NCBI GenBank assembly: GCA_963704825.1
Contig: CAVPHV010000017.1
Location: 496,001-560,000 of the forward strand
Length of the DNA: 64,000 bases
Source of the DNA: CAVPHV01 sp963704825
GTDB taxonomy: Bacteria > Actinomycetota > Acidimicrobiia > Spongiisociales > UBA5794
Reading direction: 5' to 3'
Below the pieces are notes generated by a model. That model did not search any database and had not been told where the DNA came from. It saw only the letters and a list, made by a program, of their open reading frames with translations. Below are positions 32,516 to 41,195 of the stretch, piece after piece. Each line of letters opens with the position of its first letter. Positions within the stretch are counted from its first letter, which is position 1. A program made the position numbers and the translations under genes.

Positions 32516-33501
32516 ATGGAGAAGGTGCGCTTTGGCATTCTCAGTACGGCGAACATCGGCATGGCCAAGGTGACGCCGGCCATCCAAGCCGGGGCCAACT
32601 GCGACGTGGTGGCAATTGCGTCGCGAGACGAGAGTCGAGCCCGGGCTGCGGCGGATCGACTGGGCATCCCCCGCGCTCATGGGAGCTATGAAGCCCTCCT
32701 CTCCGATGACGAGGTCGACGCGGTTTACATTCCGCTTCCGAATCAGTTGCACGCCGAATGGACGATGGCTGCAGCTCGCGCCGGCAAACACGTGTTGTGC
32801 GAGAAGCCGCTGGCGTTGACGGCAGCCGACGCCCAGGAGATGGCCGACGTCTGTGCGGCCGAAGGCGTGAAGTTCATGGAGGCTTTCATGTATCGACTGC
32901 ACCCCTCGTGGATGGCGGTGCGTGAGCTGGTCGCCGGCGGCCGGATTGGTGAGGTGCGCGCCATCCAGGCGTGGTTCTCCTACTTCAACGACGACCCCGA
33001 CAACATCCGCAACAAACCCGAATGTGGCGGTGGAGCGCTCATGGATGTCGGGTGCTATCCGATCAACGCAGCCAGGATGATCTATGGCGGGGAGCCGACC
33101 GCGGTGGCGGGTTCGATGCGGCGTGATCCGCGTTTCGGTACCGACGTGGTCACCTCGGCGTTGCTCGAGTTCGGCCCCGGCCAGGCAAGCTTCACCTGCT
33201 CGACCCAGCTGGAGGACTACCAGCGGGTCCACCTCGGCGGGACCGAGGGTCGGATCGACATCGAGATCCCCTTCAACATCCCGCCCGACCGGCCGACTCG
33301 GATCTTCGTCACCGCGGGCGGCAACCCACCGGTGGCGCCCACCACCGAGACCATCACCTTCGATACCGGGACCAGTACACCGCCGAGGCCGAGGGTTTTG
33401 CCGCTGCCATCCTGAGCGACACCCCGGTGCCAAACCCACCAGAGGACGGTGTCGCCAACATGCGAGTCATCGAGCAGATCGTCGCCGCAGCGTCGAGCTG
33501 A
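32516..33501 (+). pseudogene. Gfo/Idh/MocA oxidoreductase with a single-base frameshift near the 3' end
   Basis: Reading from ATG 32516 (GGGAGG 5 nt upstream) gives a Gfo/Idh/MocA dehydrogenase with GILSTANIGMAKV, CEKPLALT and FMEAFMYRLHPSW. After about residue 284 the frame becomes Pro/Arg-rich and stops at 33415. From base 33370 a second frame continues DQYTAEAEGFAAAIL and PVPNPPEDGVANMRVIEQIV to a stop at 33501. This is exactly the expected family C-terminus. One extra G in the GGG at 33368-33370 would join the two frames seamlessly. It is either a sequencing/assembly indel or a recent mutation. Without the tail the enzyme would lack its last helix. The substrate is probably a sugar of this operon. 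Confidence 0.8.
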
Positions 33502-33506
33502 AACGG

Positions 33507-34196
33507 TTACGCCAATGCGGCGTCCACTGCTGCCAGAGCGTGGAGGCGGGTGGTGGGGAAGTAGGGGCAGTCGACGTCGGTGGGCGTGACCAGCAGTTCT
33601 ATCTCGGTGCAGCCGGCGATGATGCCTTTGGCACCGCGACCGAGGAGTCGGTCGATCGCAGCGAGGTAGCCGAGGCGTGACTCTTCACGGATCTCGCCTC
33701 TGACCAACTCTTCGAAGATCACGTCGTGGATCACCGTGCGGTCCGGCTCATCGGGGATCAACACTTCGAGGCCGTGGTCGTTGAGTCGGCCGGTGTAGAA
33801 GTCCATCTCCATTGTGTAGCGGGTGCCGAGCAGCGCCACAGTCTCGACCCCAGCCGCAACCACGGCCGTCGCGGTGGCATCGGCGAGGTGGAGGAACGGG
33901 ATGTCGATTGCCGCCTCGATGTTCGCTGCGACCCGATGCATCGTATTGGTGCACAGCACGATGAGTTCGGCGCCGGCGTCCTGGAGGGCGCGGGCATCGG
34001 CAGCGAGCAGCCTTCCGGCACCATCCCAATCGGCGGCCTCCTGGAGCGCCTCGATGGCGGCGAAGTCGTAGGAGCGAATCAGCAGGTCGGCCGAGTGGGC
34101 GCCCCCGAGCCGCCACCGCACCTCGGTGTTGATGATGCGTTCATACTCGATCGACGACTCCCAGCTCATGCCACCGAGGAGTCCGATCGTCTTCAC
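33507..34196 (-). CDS. Aspartate/glutamate racemase family protein
   Basis: The 229-residue cofactor-independent racemase starts VKTIGLLGGMSWESS and has the two catalytic Cys motifs LCTNTMH and AGCTEIELL, with HSADLLIRSYDF between. It is YgeA/aspartate-racemase-like rather than MurI. The start is GTG 34196, overlapping the xylulokinase stop (GTGA); a longer frame to 34448 only reads the kinase gene. Pairing with a sugar kinase is unusual for an amino acid racemase. Other family members act on different 2-substituted acids, so a sugar-acid or hydantoin-like substrate is possible. Confidence 0.85.
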   Translation of the reverse strand: MKTIGLLGGMSWESSIEYERIINTEVRWRLGGAHSADLLIRSYDFAAIEALQEAADWDGAGRLLAADARALQDAGAELIVLCTNTMHRVAANIEAAIDIPFLHLADATATAVVAAGVETVALLGTRYTMEMDFYTGRLNDHGLEVLIPDEPDRTVIHDVIFEELVRGEIREESRLGYLAAIDRLLGRGAKGIIAGCTEIELLVTPTDVDCPYFPTTRLHALAAVDAALA

Positions 34197-35638
34197 GACG
34201 CCGGGTCTGCAGCGTTGAGGACTGCCGTCGCTTCCTGGACCCGGCGGATGCGAGCGAGGGCATCCTCGTTGCGGGCGACCGCGGGCAGCACGGTGCCGCG
34301 GCGGGTCTCCCACCGGCGAGCGATGGCTTCCGGCGGCTCGTGGCTGAGCATTGCGGCAGCCTGCGCAGCGGCGCCGAGCGCCACCAGTTCCTCGCCGGAG
34401 GGAATCTCGATGGCGCGACCCGACAATTCCCCGATCACCTTTCGCCACGTCTCACCCTTGGCGCCGCCGCCGACCAGCACGATCGGCGCTGCGGGGTCGA
34501 CTCCCGAACTGTGGGCGTCGATGACGTCGATGGCGGCGAGTAGCGACAGCGCGGCCCCCTCGTAAGCAGCCCGCAGGATCTGCTCGCGGGTTGTGGTGTG
34601 ACGCAGTCCGGTGATCGTCGCCGCCGCATGCGGGAGGTTAGGAGTCCGTTCGCCATCCAAGTAGGGCAGGACGACCGCATCGGTCCGTTCGGAGGCGGCC
34701 TCTCGATCAAGTCCCAGCCAGGTGGCGATACGGTCGACGGCCAGGGTGCAGTTGAGCGTGGCGGCCAGCGGAAGGAATCGGCCGGTGGCGTCGGCGAACC
34801 CGGCGACGGTCCCAGAGGGGTCGACGGTGCGGGTGCGCGAGACCATGAACGCCGTCCCCGACGTTCCCAGGCTGATGACCGGTGTTCCGGCGTCGAGGCC
34901 CAAGCCGAGGGCGGCGCCGGCATTGTCCCCGGTACCGGGCCCGACCGGGATCCCCGCCGTCATACCGAGGTAGCCGGCGGCTGCCGCAGTGACCTCGCCT
35001 GCGGGGTCCTGAGGTCCGAGCACCACGGGAAGCACGGCGGGATCCAATCGAAGCGCGGCGAGGTCCATGACGTCGGGGGCGTACTGTTCGGTCGCGGTCG
35101 ACCACCACGCCGTCCCCGAGCCGTCGCCGCGGTCGGTGGTGCCCGTGCCGGTGAGGCGCTCATTGAGGAAGTCGTGGGGAAGTCGGATGGCGGCCGTGGC
35201 GGCGGCAACGTCGGGTTCGACCCGGCGCAGCCACGCCCACTTGGTGGCGGTGAACGACGCGACCGGGACCAGACCGATGTGCTCGGCCCACCAATCGGGT
35301 CCACCCATCGCCTGGATCAGCGCGGCGGCGTCTGGGGCCGACTCGGTGTCGTTCCACAGCTTGGCCGGGCGCAGCGGTGCGCCCGAGTCGTCGAGCACCA
35401 CCATGCCATGCTGCTGGCCGGCGACGGATATCGCCTGCACCTCCGAGGCACGACCGGTTTCGGCCAGAGCCGTGGCGAGCGCCTTCCACCAGACCACAGG
35501 ATCGGTCTCACGAGTCCCCCCGGAGCCGGTCACCTCGTGGCCACAGCGGCCGTCGGCAACGATCCCTCCGGTGTCGGTATCAACGATCAGGACCTTGGTG
35601 GACTGGGTCGAGCAGTCGATCCCGGCAACGAGCGGCAT
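34193..35638 (-). CDS. xylB: Xylulokinase (FGGY family)
   Basis: Phosphorylates D-xylulose (or a related ketose) with ATP. The 481-residue FGGY kinase has VAGIDCSTQSTKVLIVD at the N-terminus, the XylB-type SVAGQQHGMVVLD and KLWNDTE, catalytic DNAGAALGLG near residue 233, and ATP-site VLVGGGAKGETWRKVI near 400. ATG 35638 follows GAGGAG at good spacing. It is divergent from the xylose-type ABC importer genes, which supports a pentose role. L-xylulose or ribulose specificity cannot be ruled out. No xylose isomerase is present in the window. Confidence 0.88.
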   Translation of the reverse strand: MPLVAGIDCSTQSTKVLIVDTDTGGIVADGRCGHEVTGSGGTRETDPVVWWKALATALAETGRASEVQAISVAGQQHGMVVLDDSGAPLRPAKLWNDTESAPDAAALIQAMGGPDWWAEHIGLVPVASFTATKWAWLRRVEPDVAAATAAIRLPHDFLNERLTGTGTTDRGDGSGTAWWSTATEQYAPDVMDLAALRLDPAVLPVVLGPQDPAGEVTAAAAGYLGMTAGIPVGPGTGDNAGAALGLGLDAGTPVISLGTSGTAFMVSRTRTVDPSGTVAGFADATGRFLPLAATLNCTLAVDRIATWLGLDREAASERTDAVVLPYLDGERTPNLPHAAATITGLRHTTTREQILRAAYEGAALSLLAAIDVIDAHSSGVDPAAPIVLVGGGAKGETWRKVIGELSGRAIEIPSGEELVALGAAAQAAAMLSHEPPEAIARRWETRRGTVLPAVARNEDALARIRRVQEATAVLNAADPAS

Positions 35639-35666
35639 GCGTCTCCTCAAGGTGAAGGGGGCGCAA

Positions 35667-35672
35667 ATCGTA
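35667..35672 (-). promoter_or_regulatory. Possible -10 box of xylB
   Basis: TACGAT on the minus strand, about 29 nt before the xylB ATG, which has its own Shine-Dalgarno site. No convincing -35. Confidence 0.3.
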
Positions 35673-35884
35673 GACGGTCACGGTCTGAGGTTTGGCAGGG
35701 TGTGGTTTTGCAGGTAGCGTTCACCCGCTTTGTCGGCAGTTGGATGCGTCGGAGGAGGGCGCATCCGGGCCGGCAGCAGGAGGAGGCAAACCCATACGCC
35801 CACCAGGGTGTACTGCCGGCGGCGTTGACCACAGTCAGCCGACCCGGCACCTTCGTCCCCAGTCCGGGGCACATTCCCAAGCCT

Positions 35885-35904
35885 TCGCCACCGTTCGGTG
35901 GCGA
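35885..35904. repeat. Hairpin in the xylB/importer spacer
   Basis: TCGCCACCG / CGGTGGCGA, 9-bp palindromic arms around TT. It lies in the 334-bp divergent spacer 35639-35972, which otherwise shows no convincing gene and no clear promoter for the importer. Candidate operator or leader hairpin. Confidence 0.45.
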
Positions 35905-35972
35905 TCTATTGCCGCCCCATCTGGTGGCGGCTACCAAGCAAACACCTGCCTGTTGAAAGGAACAACACGCGA

Positions 35973-37157
35973 ATGAGTAAACCAATTCGCATCATTGTCC
36001 TCATTGCGGCGCTCGCACTTGTTGCGGCCGCCTGTGGCGATGACGATGACGCCACCACCACCACCACGGCTGCGGCTAGTGGTGAGACGACCACGACCGC
36101 TTCCGGCGAGACGGCCTGCGAAGGCAACATTGCTGTGCTCCTGCCGGACTCGGCTTCTTCGGCTCGCTGGGAGTCCGACGACCGCCGGTTCTTCAAGGCT
36201 TCGTTCGAGGCCGCCGGCCTGGTTGAGAACACCGACTTCACAATCGTGAACGCTGAAGGCGATGCCGCCACCCAGCAGACCCAGGCCGAAGCGGCGCTTG
36301 CCGCCGGCGCCTCGGTGATTCTGCTGACCAACCTGGACTCCGGTTCCGGTGCGGCGATCATCGAACTCGCCCGTAATGGCGGCGCCGCAGTCATCGACTA
36401 CGACCGCTTGACGGTTGAGGGTCCCGGTGCCGATGTCTACGTGTCGTTCAACAACGTCGCCGTTGGCCAGACCATGGCCGACGTCATCGGTCCGAAGATC
36501 GATGAGCTCGGCGGGACGCCGAATGTCGTGATGCTCAACGGTGGGCCGACCGACAACAACGCCGCCCTCTTCAAGCGTGGCTACAACGAGGCCAGCGACT
36601 ATGCAGTTTCGACCAAGGTTGCGGACGGCGCCTGGGCGCTGGCGGCCGATCAGGACACTCCGAACTGGGACAACCAGGAGGCGTTGACGATCTTCGAGCA
36701 GATCCTTGTCGACACCGACGGTGCGGTTGATGCCGTGTTTGCCGCCAACGATGGTTTGGCCAACTCGGTGATTCAGGCGCTCAAGGCGGGCGGGTTCGAG
36801 CCGGTGCCGTTGAGTGGCCAGGACGCCACCGTGGCCGGGATGCAGAACGTGCTGTCCGGCTGGCAGACCATGTCGGTGTACAAGCCGATTCAGGCGGAGG
36901 CCGAGGCGGCTGCCGCTGCGGCCCTGGCACTGCGCTGTGGCGAAGACCCGATGTCGATCGACTTCGACGGCGAGAGCACGTTGATCGATCCCGCCACCAA
37001 CGAGATCGGCGGAGCCGCAGGTGTTCCGTACATCGCGCTGACTCCGATCGGTGTCACGGTGGACAACATTGCAGAGACCGTTATTGCAGATGGCTTCCGT
37101 ACCTGGGACGAGATCTGCACCGGCGAGTTCGAGCAGTACTGCCCCGCCGACCGGTAG
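35973..37157 (+). CDS. Sugar ABC transporter substrate-binding lipoprotein (XylF-like)
   Basis: The 394-residue solute-binding protein has a lipoprotein signal (IRIIVLIAALALV, lipobox AAAC), an Asp/Thr-rich linker, then a two-lobed periplasmic-binding fold of the ribose/xylose class (NIAVLLPDSASSARWESDDR, LNGGPTDNNAALFKRGYNEA, AVFAANDGLANSVIQALKAG, PLSGQDATVAGM). It captures a monosaccharide, probably xylose or similar, for the ATPase and permease downstream. ATG 35973 begins the signal peptide. Its 3' end lies in a 22-bp tandem repeat, followed by a strong hairpin before the ATPase gene, the usual way to make excess binding protein. Confidence 0.92.
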   Translation: MSKPIRIIVLIAALALVAAACGDDDDATTTTTAAASGETTTTASGETACEGNIAVLLPDSASSARWESDDRRFFKASFEAAGLVENTDFTIVNAEGDAATQQTQAEAALAAGASVILLTNLDSGSGAAIIELARNGGAAVIDYDRLTVEGPGADVYVSFNNVAVGQTMADVIGPKIDELGGTPNVVMLNGGPTDNNAALFKRGYNEASDYAVSTKVADGAWALAADQDTPNWDNQEALTIFEQILVDTDGAVDAVFAANDGLANSVIQALKAGGFEPVPLSGQDATVAGMQNVLSGWQTMSVYKPIQAEAEAAAAAALALRCGEDPMSIDFDGESTLIDPATNEIGGAAGVPYIALTPIGVTVDNIAETVIADGFRTWDEICTGEFEQYCPADR

Positions 37158-37189
37158 ATCCGATCGGGCCGACCGGTAGACCCGATCGG
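37146..37189. repeat. 22-bp tandem duplication at the end of the binding-protein gene
   Basis: Unit GCCGACCGGTAGATCCGATC(GG) at 37146-37167 is repeated at 37168-37189 with one mismatch. The first copy contains the stop codon. Confidence 0.8.
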
Positions 37190-37212
37190 TAGGACAAGAA
37201 CCGAAAATGCAT

Positions 37213-37242
37213 CGGGGGGACGCTACCGCTAGCGTCCCCCCG
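37213..37242 (+). terminator. Intra-operon terminator/attenuator hairpin
   Basis: Perfect 13-bp stem CGGGGGGACGCTA / TAGCGTCCCCCCG with loop CCGC, flanked by AAATGC and GCATTT that can extend the stem. It lies between the binding-protein and ATPase genes. It should cut transcription partly and lift the ratio of binding protein to membrane subunits. Confidence 0.8.
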
Positions 37243-37268
37243 AGCATTTCTAGGACCGTTGAGGAGTT

Positions 37269-38042
37269 ATGGCGACCGAGCCCATCCTGACCTGCAATGG
37301 AGTGTCGAAGCACTTCGGTGCGGTGCAAGCCTTGTACAAAGTCGACTTCGAGGTGTGCCCCGGGGAGGTGATGGCGCTTGTTGGGGACAATGGAGCCGGC
37401 AAGTCGACGCTGATCAAGGGTATCGCCGGCATCTACCCCTTTGACGAGGGCTATACGACCTTCGATGGCAAGAAGGTGAAGATCCACAGCCCGCGCGATG
37501 CCTCGGCTCTGGGGATCGAAATTGTCTATCAGGACCTGGCGCTCGCCGACAACCTCGACGTCGTCGCCAACATGTTCCTCGGCCGCGAGGAGATCCACAA
37601 CGGCGTCATGCTCAACGAAGCGGCAATGGAGAGCACCGCCCGGGAGACGCTCGACAGCCTGGCGGTCACCACCCTCCAGTCGGTGCGGCAAACTGTTGCA
37701 GGCCTCTCCGGCGGGCAGCGCCAATCGGTCGCCGTCGCCAAAGCCGTCATGTGGAACTCGAGAGTCGTCATCCTGGACGAGCCGACGGCGGCGTTGGGCG
37801 TCGCCCAGACCCGCCAGGTGCTCGATCTGGTGCGCACCCTGGCCGATCGTGGGCTCGCCGTGGTGATCATCTCCCACAATCTCCACGACATCTTCGAGGT
37901 TGCCGATCGGGTGACCGTGCTGCGACTCGGGCAGGCCGTCAGCGTGTTCAGACTCAATGAGACGACCCAGCAAGAGGTGGTGCACGCCATCACCGCAGGC
38001 ACCCTCCAGCACGTTCCCGGCATGGATGAGGTGGCGAAATGA
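37269..38042 (+). CDS. Sugar ABC transporter ATP-binding protein (single NBD, FrcA/XylG-like)
   Basis: The 257-residue ATPase of a monosaccharide importer has Walker A GDNGAGKST, signature LSGGQRQSV, Walker B VVILDEPTAALG and switch His in IISHNLHDIFE. It has one nucleotide-binding domain, unlike the tandem-domain XylG/RbsA, so it should dimerise, as in FrcA-type systems. GAGGAG lies just before the ATG. Its stop overlaps the permease start by 4 nt. Confidence 0.92.
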   Translation: MATEPILTCNGVSKHFGAVQALYKVDFEVCPGEVMALVGDNGAGKSTLIKGIAGIYPFDEGYTTFDGKKVKIHSPRDASALGIEIVYQDLALADNLDVVANMFLGREEIHNGVMLNEAAMESTARETLDSLAVTTLQSVRQTVAGLSGGQRQSVAVAKAVMWNSRVVILDEPTAALGVAQTRQVLDLVRTLADRGLAVVIISHNLHDIFEVADRVTVLRLGQAVSVFRLNETTQQEVVHAITAGTLQHVPGMDEVAK

Positions 38043-39346
38043 CCGACGACCAGACTCCCCAGGGAGGCGACCAGGGGGTTTCGGCGGAAAAAGAACTCAT
38101 TCCCGAGGCAGAGCAATTGCCGGCCTATCACGAAGAGCCGGTAGCTCACCCCAACTCGGTTTCTGCGTACATGAAGAACTGGTGGATTCGGGTCCGCGCC
38201 GGCGAACTGGGGTCGCTCCCCATCTTGGCCGGGCTGATCATCATCGCCATCATCTTCGGCAGCCTCAACGACACGTTCTTCACGTCACGCAACTTCACCA
38301 ACCTGCTCCTCCAGATGTCCGGTTGGGCCACGATTGCCATTGGTGTCGTCTTCGTCCTGCTGATCGCCGAGATCGACTTGTCGGTGGCGTACAACAGCGC
38401 CGTCGGCGCCGTGATTCTCACGCTGCTGCTTCGTCCCGGTGATCCCGGGTTGCCCTGGCCGCTGGCGCTCCTGATCGCCCTGTTCGTGACGACTTCGGTT
38501 GGGCTGATCATGTCGATGATCATCACAAAGGCGGGGGTTCCATCGTTTGTGGTGACGCTCGCGTTCAACCTCGGCCTGAGCGGGGTGGTCTTGATCCTGA
38601 CCACGTCGTTCAGCACGGCAGGCACCGTCCTCATCCAGGATTCGGTCATCAAGGGCCTCGCCGGAAACTTCCTGACCGACGCTTGGGGTTGGATCCTGGC
38701 CGCAGTGGTCGTGGGGGGCAATGTGCTGATGCAGCTCCAGAAATATCGGTCGCGCCTTGCCAGCGGCCTTCCCAACCCCCCCGTGCCCATCGTGATGGCT
38801 CAAGTGGTCTTCGTCACGATCATCGTCTTTGGCGGCGTCTATGTGGCGAACCTCGATCGCGGCGTGCCCATGGTGATTCTCGTCTTGGGCGTACTGCTCG
38901 CCTTCTGGACCTTCATCGCCAGCAGCACCCGCTTCGGCCGCCACGTATATGCGGTCGGTGGCAACCCCGAGGCGGCGCGTCGCGCCGGCATCAACGTCGA
39001 CCGGGTGCGGATCGTGGTGTTCATGATCGGCGGTCTGATGGCCGGCATCGGAGGCGTGATCCTCGCGTCCCGACTGAGTTCGGTCGCGACCAACACCGGC
39101 GGCGGCAACCTGCTGCTGAACGTGATCGCCGCCGCCGTCATCGGCGGCACCAGCCTGTTTGGTGGGAGCGGTCGAGTGATGAGCGCCCTGCTCGGAGCGA
39201 TGGTGATTGCCTCGGTGGAGAACGGGATGGGTCTGCTCGGCCTGGCGTCGGGCACCAAGTTCGTGATCACCGGCATGGTGCTGCTGGCAGCCGTCCTGGT
39301 GGATGCGCTGTCGAAGCGAGGCAAGACAGCGGCCGGCGTCGCATAA
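38039..39346 (+). CDS. Sugar ABC transporter permease (XylH-like)
   Basis: The 435-residue membrane subunit of the BPD_transp_2 (RbsC/XylH) class has a roughly 60-residue hydrophilic N-terminus and then about ten helices. The conserved EAA-like loop VGGNPEAARRAGINVDRVRI is near residue 312, and GGTSLFGGSGRV is in the C-terminal half. It overlaps the ATPase gene by 4 nt (ATGA). The subfamily transports xylose, ribose or similar sugars; specificity is set by the binding protein. Confidence 0.92.
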   Translation: MTDDQTPQGGDQGVSAEKELIPEAEQLPAYHEEPVAHPNSVSAYMKNWWIRVRAGELGSLPILAGLIIIAIIFGSLNDTFFTSRNFTNLLLQMSGWATIAIGVVFVLLIAEIDLSVAYNSAVGAVILTLLLRPGDPGLPWPLALLIALFVTTSVGLIMSMIITKAGVPSFVVTLAFNLGLSGVVLILTTSFSTAGTVLIQDSVIKGLAGNFLTDAWGWILAAVVVGGNVLMQLQKYRSRLASGLPNPPVPIVMAQVVFVTIIVFGGVYVANLDRGVPMVILVLGVLLAFWTFIASSTRFGRHVYAVGGNPEAARRAGINVDRVRIVVFMIGGLMAGIGGVILASRLSSVATNTGGGNLLLNVIAAAVIGGTSLFGGSGRVMSALLGAMVIASVENGMGLLGLASGTKFVITGMVLLAAVLVDALSKRGKTAAGVA

Positions 39347-39389
39347 CGCCCCGGACGGGGGATCATGCTCCCCTCGGAGGCATCACACC

Positions 39390-41090
39390 ATGACCACGGG
39401 CGCCATCATGAACTGGCTCAGGCCTGCCGCAGCCGCGGTGCTGATTGCTGCGGTCGTTGCGGGGTGCTCCTCCGGCTTGCCCGATAGCGACGCCCGCGAC
39501 GCGGATCAGCCCGGCCCGCCGGGCGAGGCTGCGCTTTTCCTGACCGATGTCGCTGCTGAGGTCGGTCTTGATTTCCAGCACGGCGCCTTCCGCTGGGATG
39601 TTTCCGAGGACGCCGTCGCCATGATGGGCGGCGGCCTGTGTTGGCTCGACTACGACAACGACGGGTGGCTCGACCTGTACGTTGTGAACTCCTATGCCGA
39701 GACTGAGTGGGCGCGTTGGCAGGACGAAGGCGGTCTGCCCCGTAGCGCCCTCTACCGCAACGAGGCGGGTGAGTTCAAGGACGTGACGGAAGTCAGCGGC
39801 GCCGGCTTCGAGATGCGAGGGAACGGCTGTGTCGCCGCCGACTTTGACCTCGATGGCTGGACCGATCTCTATGTGACCACCGCCCGCTTCAACCACCTCC
39901 TGTGGAATCAGGGGGACGGCACCTTTGTCGACGGCGCCGAGGCGGCCGGCGTCAACGCCTACGGGTGGCAGACCGGTGCGGCGGTTGCCGACGTCGACGG
40001 CAACGGATGGCCCGACCTGTTTGTCGCCGGCTATGTAGACCTCAACAATCGCCTGGTCGACGCCTCCAAGGGTTTCCCGAACACCCACGAACCCGTCAAC
40101 GATCTGTTGTACCTCAACGAAGGGCCCGGCCCGGATGGCCGGCCCATCTTCCGCGATGTGGCCGCAGAGACGGGCCTCGAGGCCGGTGTGCAGGAATACG
40201 GTCTCGGGGCGCTCTTCACCGACCTCGACGGCGACGGCGACGTTGATCTCTACGTTGCCAATGACACCAACCCCAATCGGCTCTACGAGATCACCCGCGA
40301 TAGTGCTGCGGATGGGCTTGGCTTCCGCCTCGACGAGGTAGCCGAGGCGGCCCAGGTCGCTGATGAGAACAGTGGGATGGGACTTGCGAGCGGTGACTAC
40401 GACGACGACGGCGACCTCGACCTGTTCATCACGAACTTCGGCAGCCAGTTTCACTCCCTCTACCGCAACGACGGCAGCGGCGAACTCAGCTTCGAGGAAG
40501 GGCTCCAAGACTTCGGAGTACCTGATCTCGGGGTCGGGTTGACGGGTTGGGGCACCGCATGGGCCGACCTCGATCTCGACACCAGGGTCGAACTGATTGT
40601 TGTCCACGGTGAGGTTCCGGTCACCAATCCCGCTGCCGATGCGCAACTGATGGAGATCCTGGCCGAGTCGGGCGATGTCGGGTACCAGCCGCTCACGGAC
40701 GTGGGGCTCGACGAGGTTGGCCCGATCCTCGGTCGCGGCTCTGCCGTCGCCGACTACGACAACGATGGAGACCTCGACATCGCGGTCAACACGATCGGCG
40801 GCGACCTCATATTGCTGGAGAACGCCGGAGCGGCGGGCAATTGGCTCGTGGTCGAGCTAGATGGGTTCTTCCCCGGCGCCATGGTGACGGCGACGCTTCC
40901 GGATGGCACCACGCTGCGGCGCGAGCTCCATGCCGGCAGCAGCTACCTGTCGTCCGAGGATCCCAGGCTTCATTTTGGGTTGGGTGACGCCGACCGGGTG
41001 ACGGAGTTGGTGGTGCGTTTGCCCGATGGGACGACAACGGTGCTGAGCGATGTCAAGGTGAACCAACGGCTGCTGGTCGCCGCACCCTGA
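39390..41090 (+). CDS. FG-GAP/VCBS and ASPIC/UnbV repeat lipoprotein
   Basis: The 566-residue secreted protein has a lipoprotein signal (AAAAVLIAAVVAGC) and about six FG-GAP/VCBS-type repeats. Each repeat has a calcium-binding DxDxDGxxD motif (LDYDNDGWLDLYVVN, ADFDLDGWTDLYVTT, DLDGDGDVDLYVAND, DYDDDGDLDLFITN, DYDNDGDLDIAVN). The C-terminal ASPIC/UnbV domain (LPDGTTLRRELHAGSSYLSS) completes a beta-propeller plus cap. ATG 39390 has GGAGG 9 nt upstream; an in-frame ATG 39408 is possible. It follows the sugar importer by 43 nt on the same strand, so it may bind a polysaccharide or adhere to it. Function not established. Confidence 0.85.
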   Translation: MTTGAIMNWLRPAAAAVLIAAVVAGCSSGLPDSDARDADQPGPPGEAALFLTDVAAEVGLDFQHGAFRWDVSEDAVAMMGGGLCWLDYDNDGWLDLYVVNSYAETEWARWQDEGGLPRSALYRNEAGEFKDVTEVSGAGFEMRGNGCVAADFDLDGWTDLYVTTARFNHLLWNQGDGTFVDGAEAAGVNAYGWQTGAAVADVDGNGWPDLFVAGYVDLNNRLVDASKGFPNTHEPVNDLLYLNEGPGPDGRPIFRDVAAETGLEAGVQEYGLGALFTDLDGDGDVDLYVANDTNPNRLYEITRDSAADGLGFRLDEVAEAAQVADENSGMGLASGDYDDDGDLDLFITNFGSQFHSLYRNDGSGELSFEEGLQDFGVPDLGVGLTGWGTAWADLDLDTRVELIVVHGEVPVTNPAADAQLMEILAESGDVGYQPLTDVGLDEVGPILGRGSAVADYDNDGDLDIAVNTIGGDLILLENAGAAGNWLVVELDGFFPGAMVTATLPDGTTLRRELHAGSSYLSSEDPRLHFGLGDADRVTELVVRLPDGTTTVLSDVKVNQRLLVAAP

Positions 41091-41195
41091 CCCAGCACCG
41101 GGTGTCGGGCCTCGGGACTAACGGCCGGCGCGATCGGCATCTCGGCCCTGCATCTCGAGTCACAAGTGGGCACAATTGAAGGTCTGGAGGCACGC

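Noticed and set aside
33359..33420. Programmed -1 frameshifting in the Gfo/Idh/MocA gene
   Set aside because: No slippery X-XXY-YYZ site or downstream stem is seen; a single G deletion explains it more simply.
35692..35976. 94-codon frame in the xylB/importer spacer
   Set aside because: No Shine-Dalgarno site, no -10 at a useful distance, low-complexity Gly/Pro/Arg product overlapping the start of the binding-protein gene.
35931..38012. 693-codon open frame on the minus strand
   Set aside because: Runs antisense across the binding-protein and ATPase genes and through the hairpin between them; no recognisable domain.
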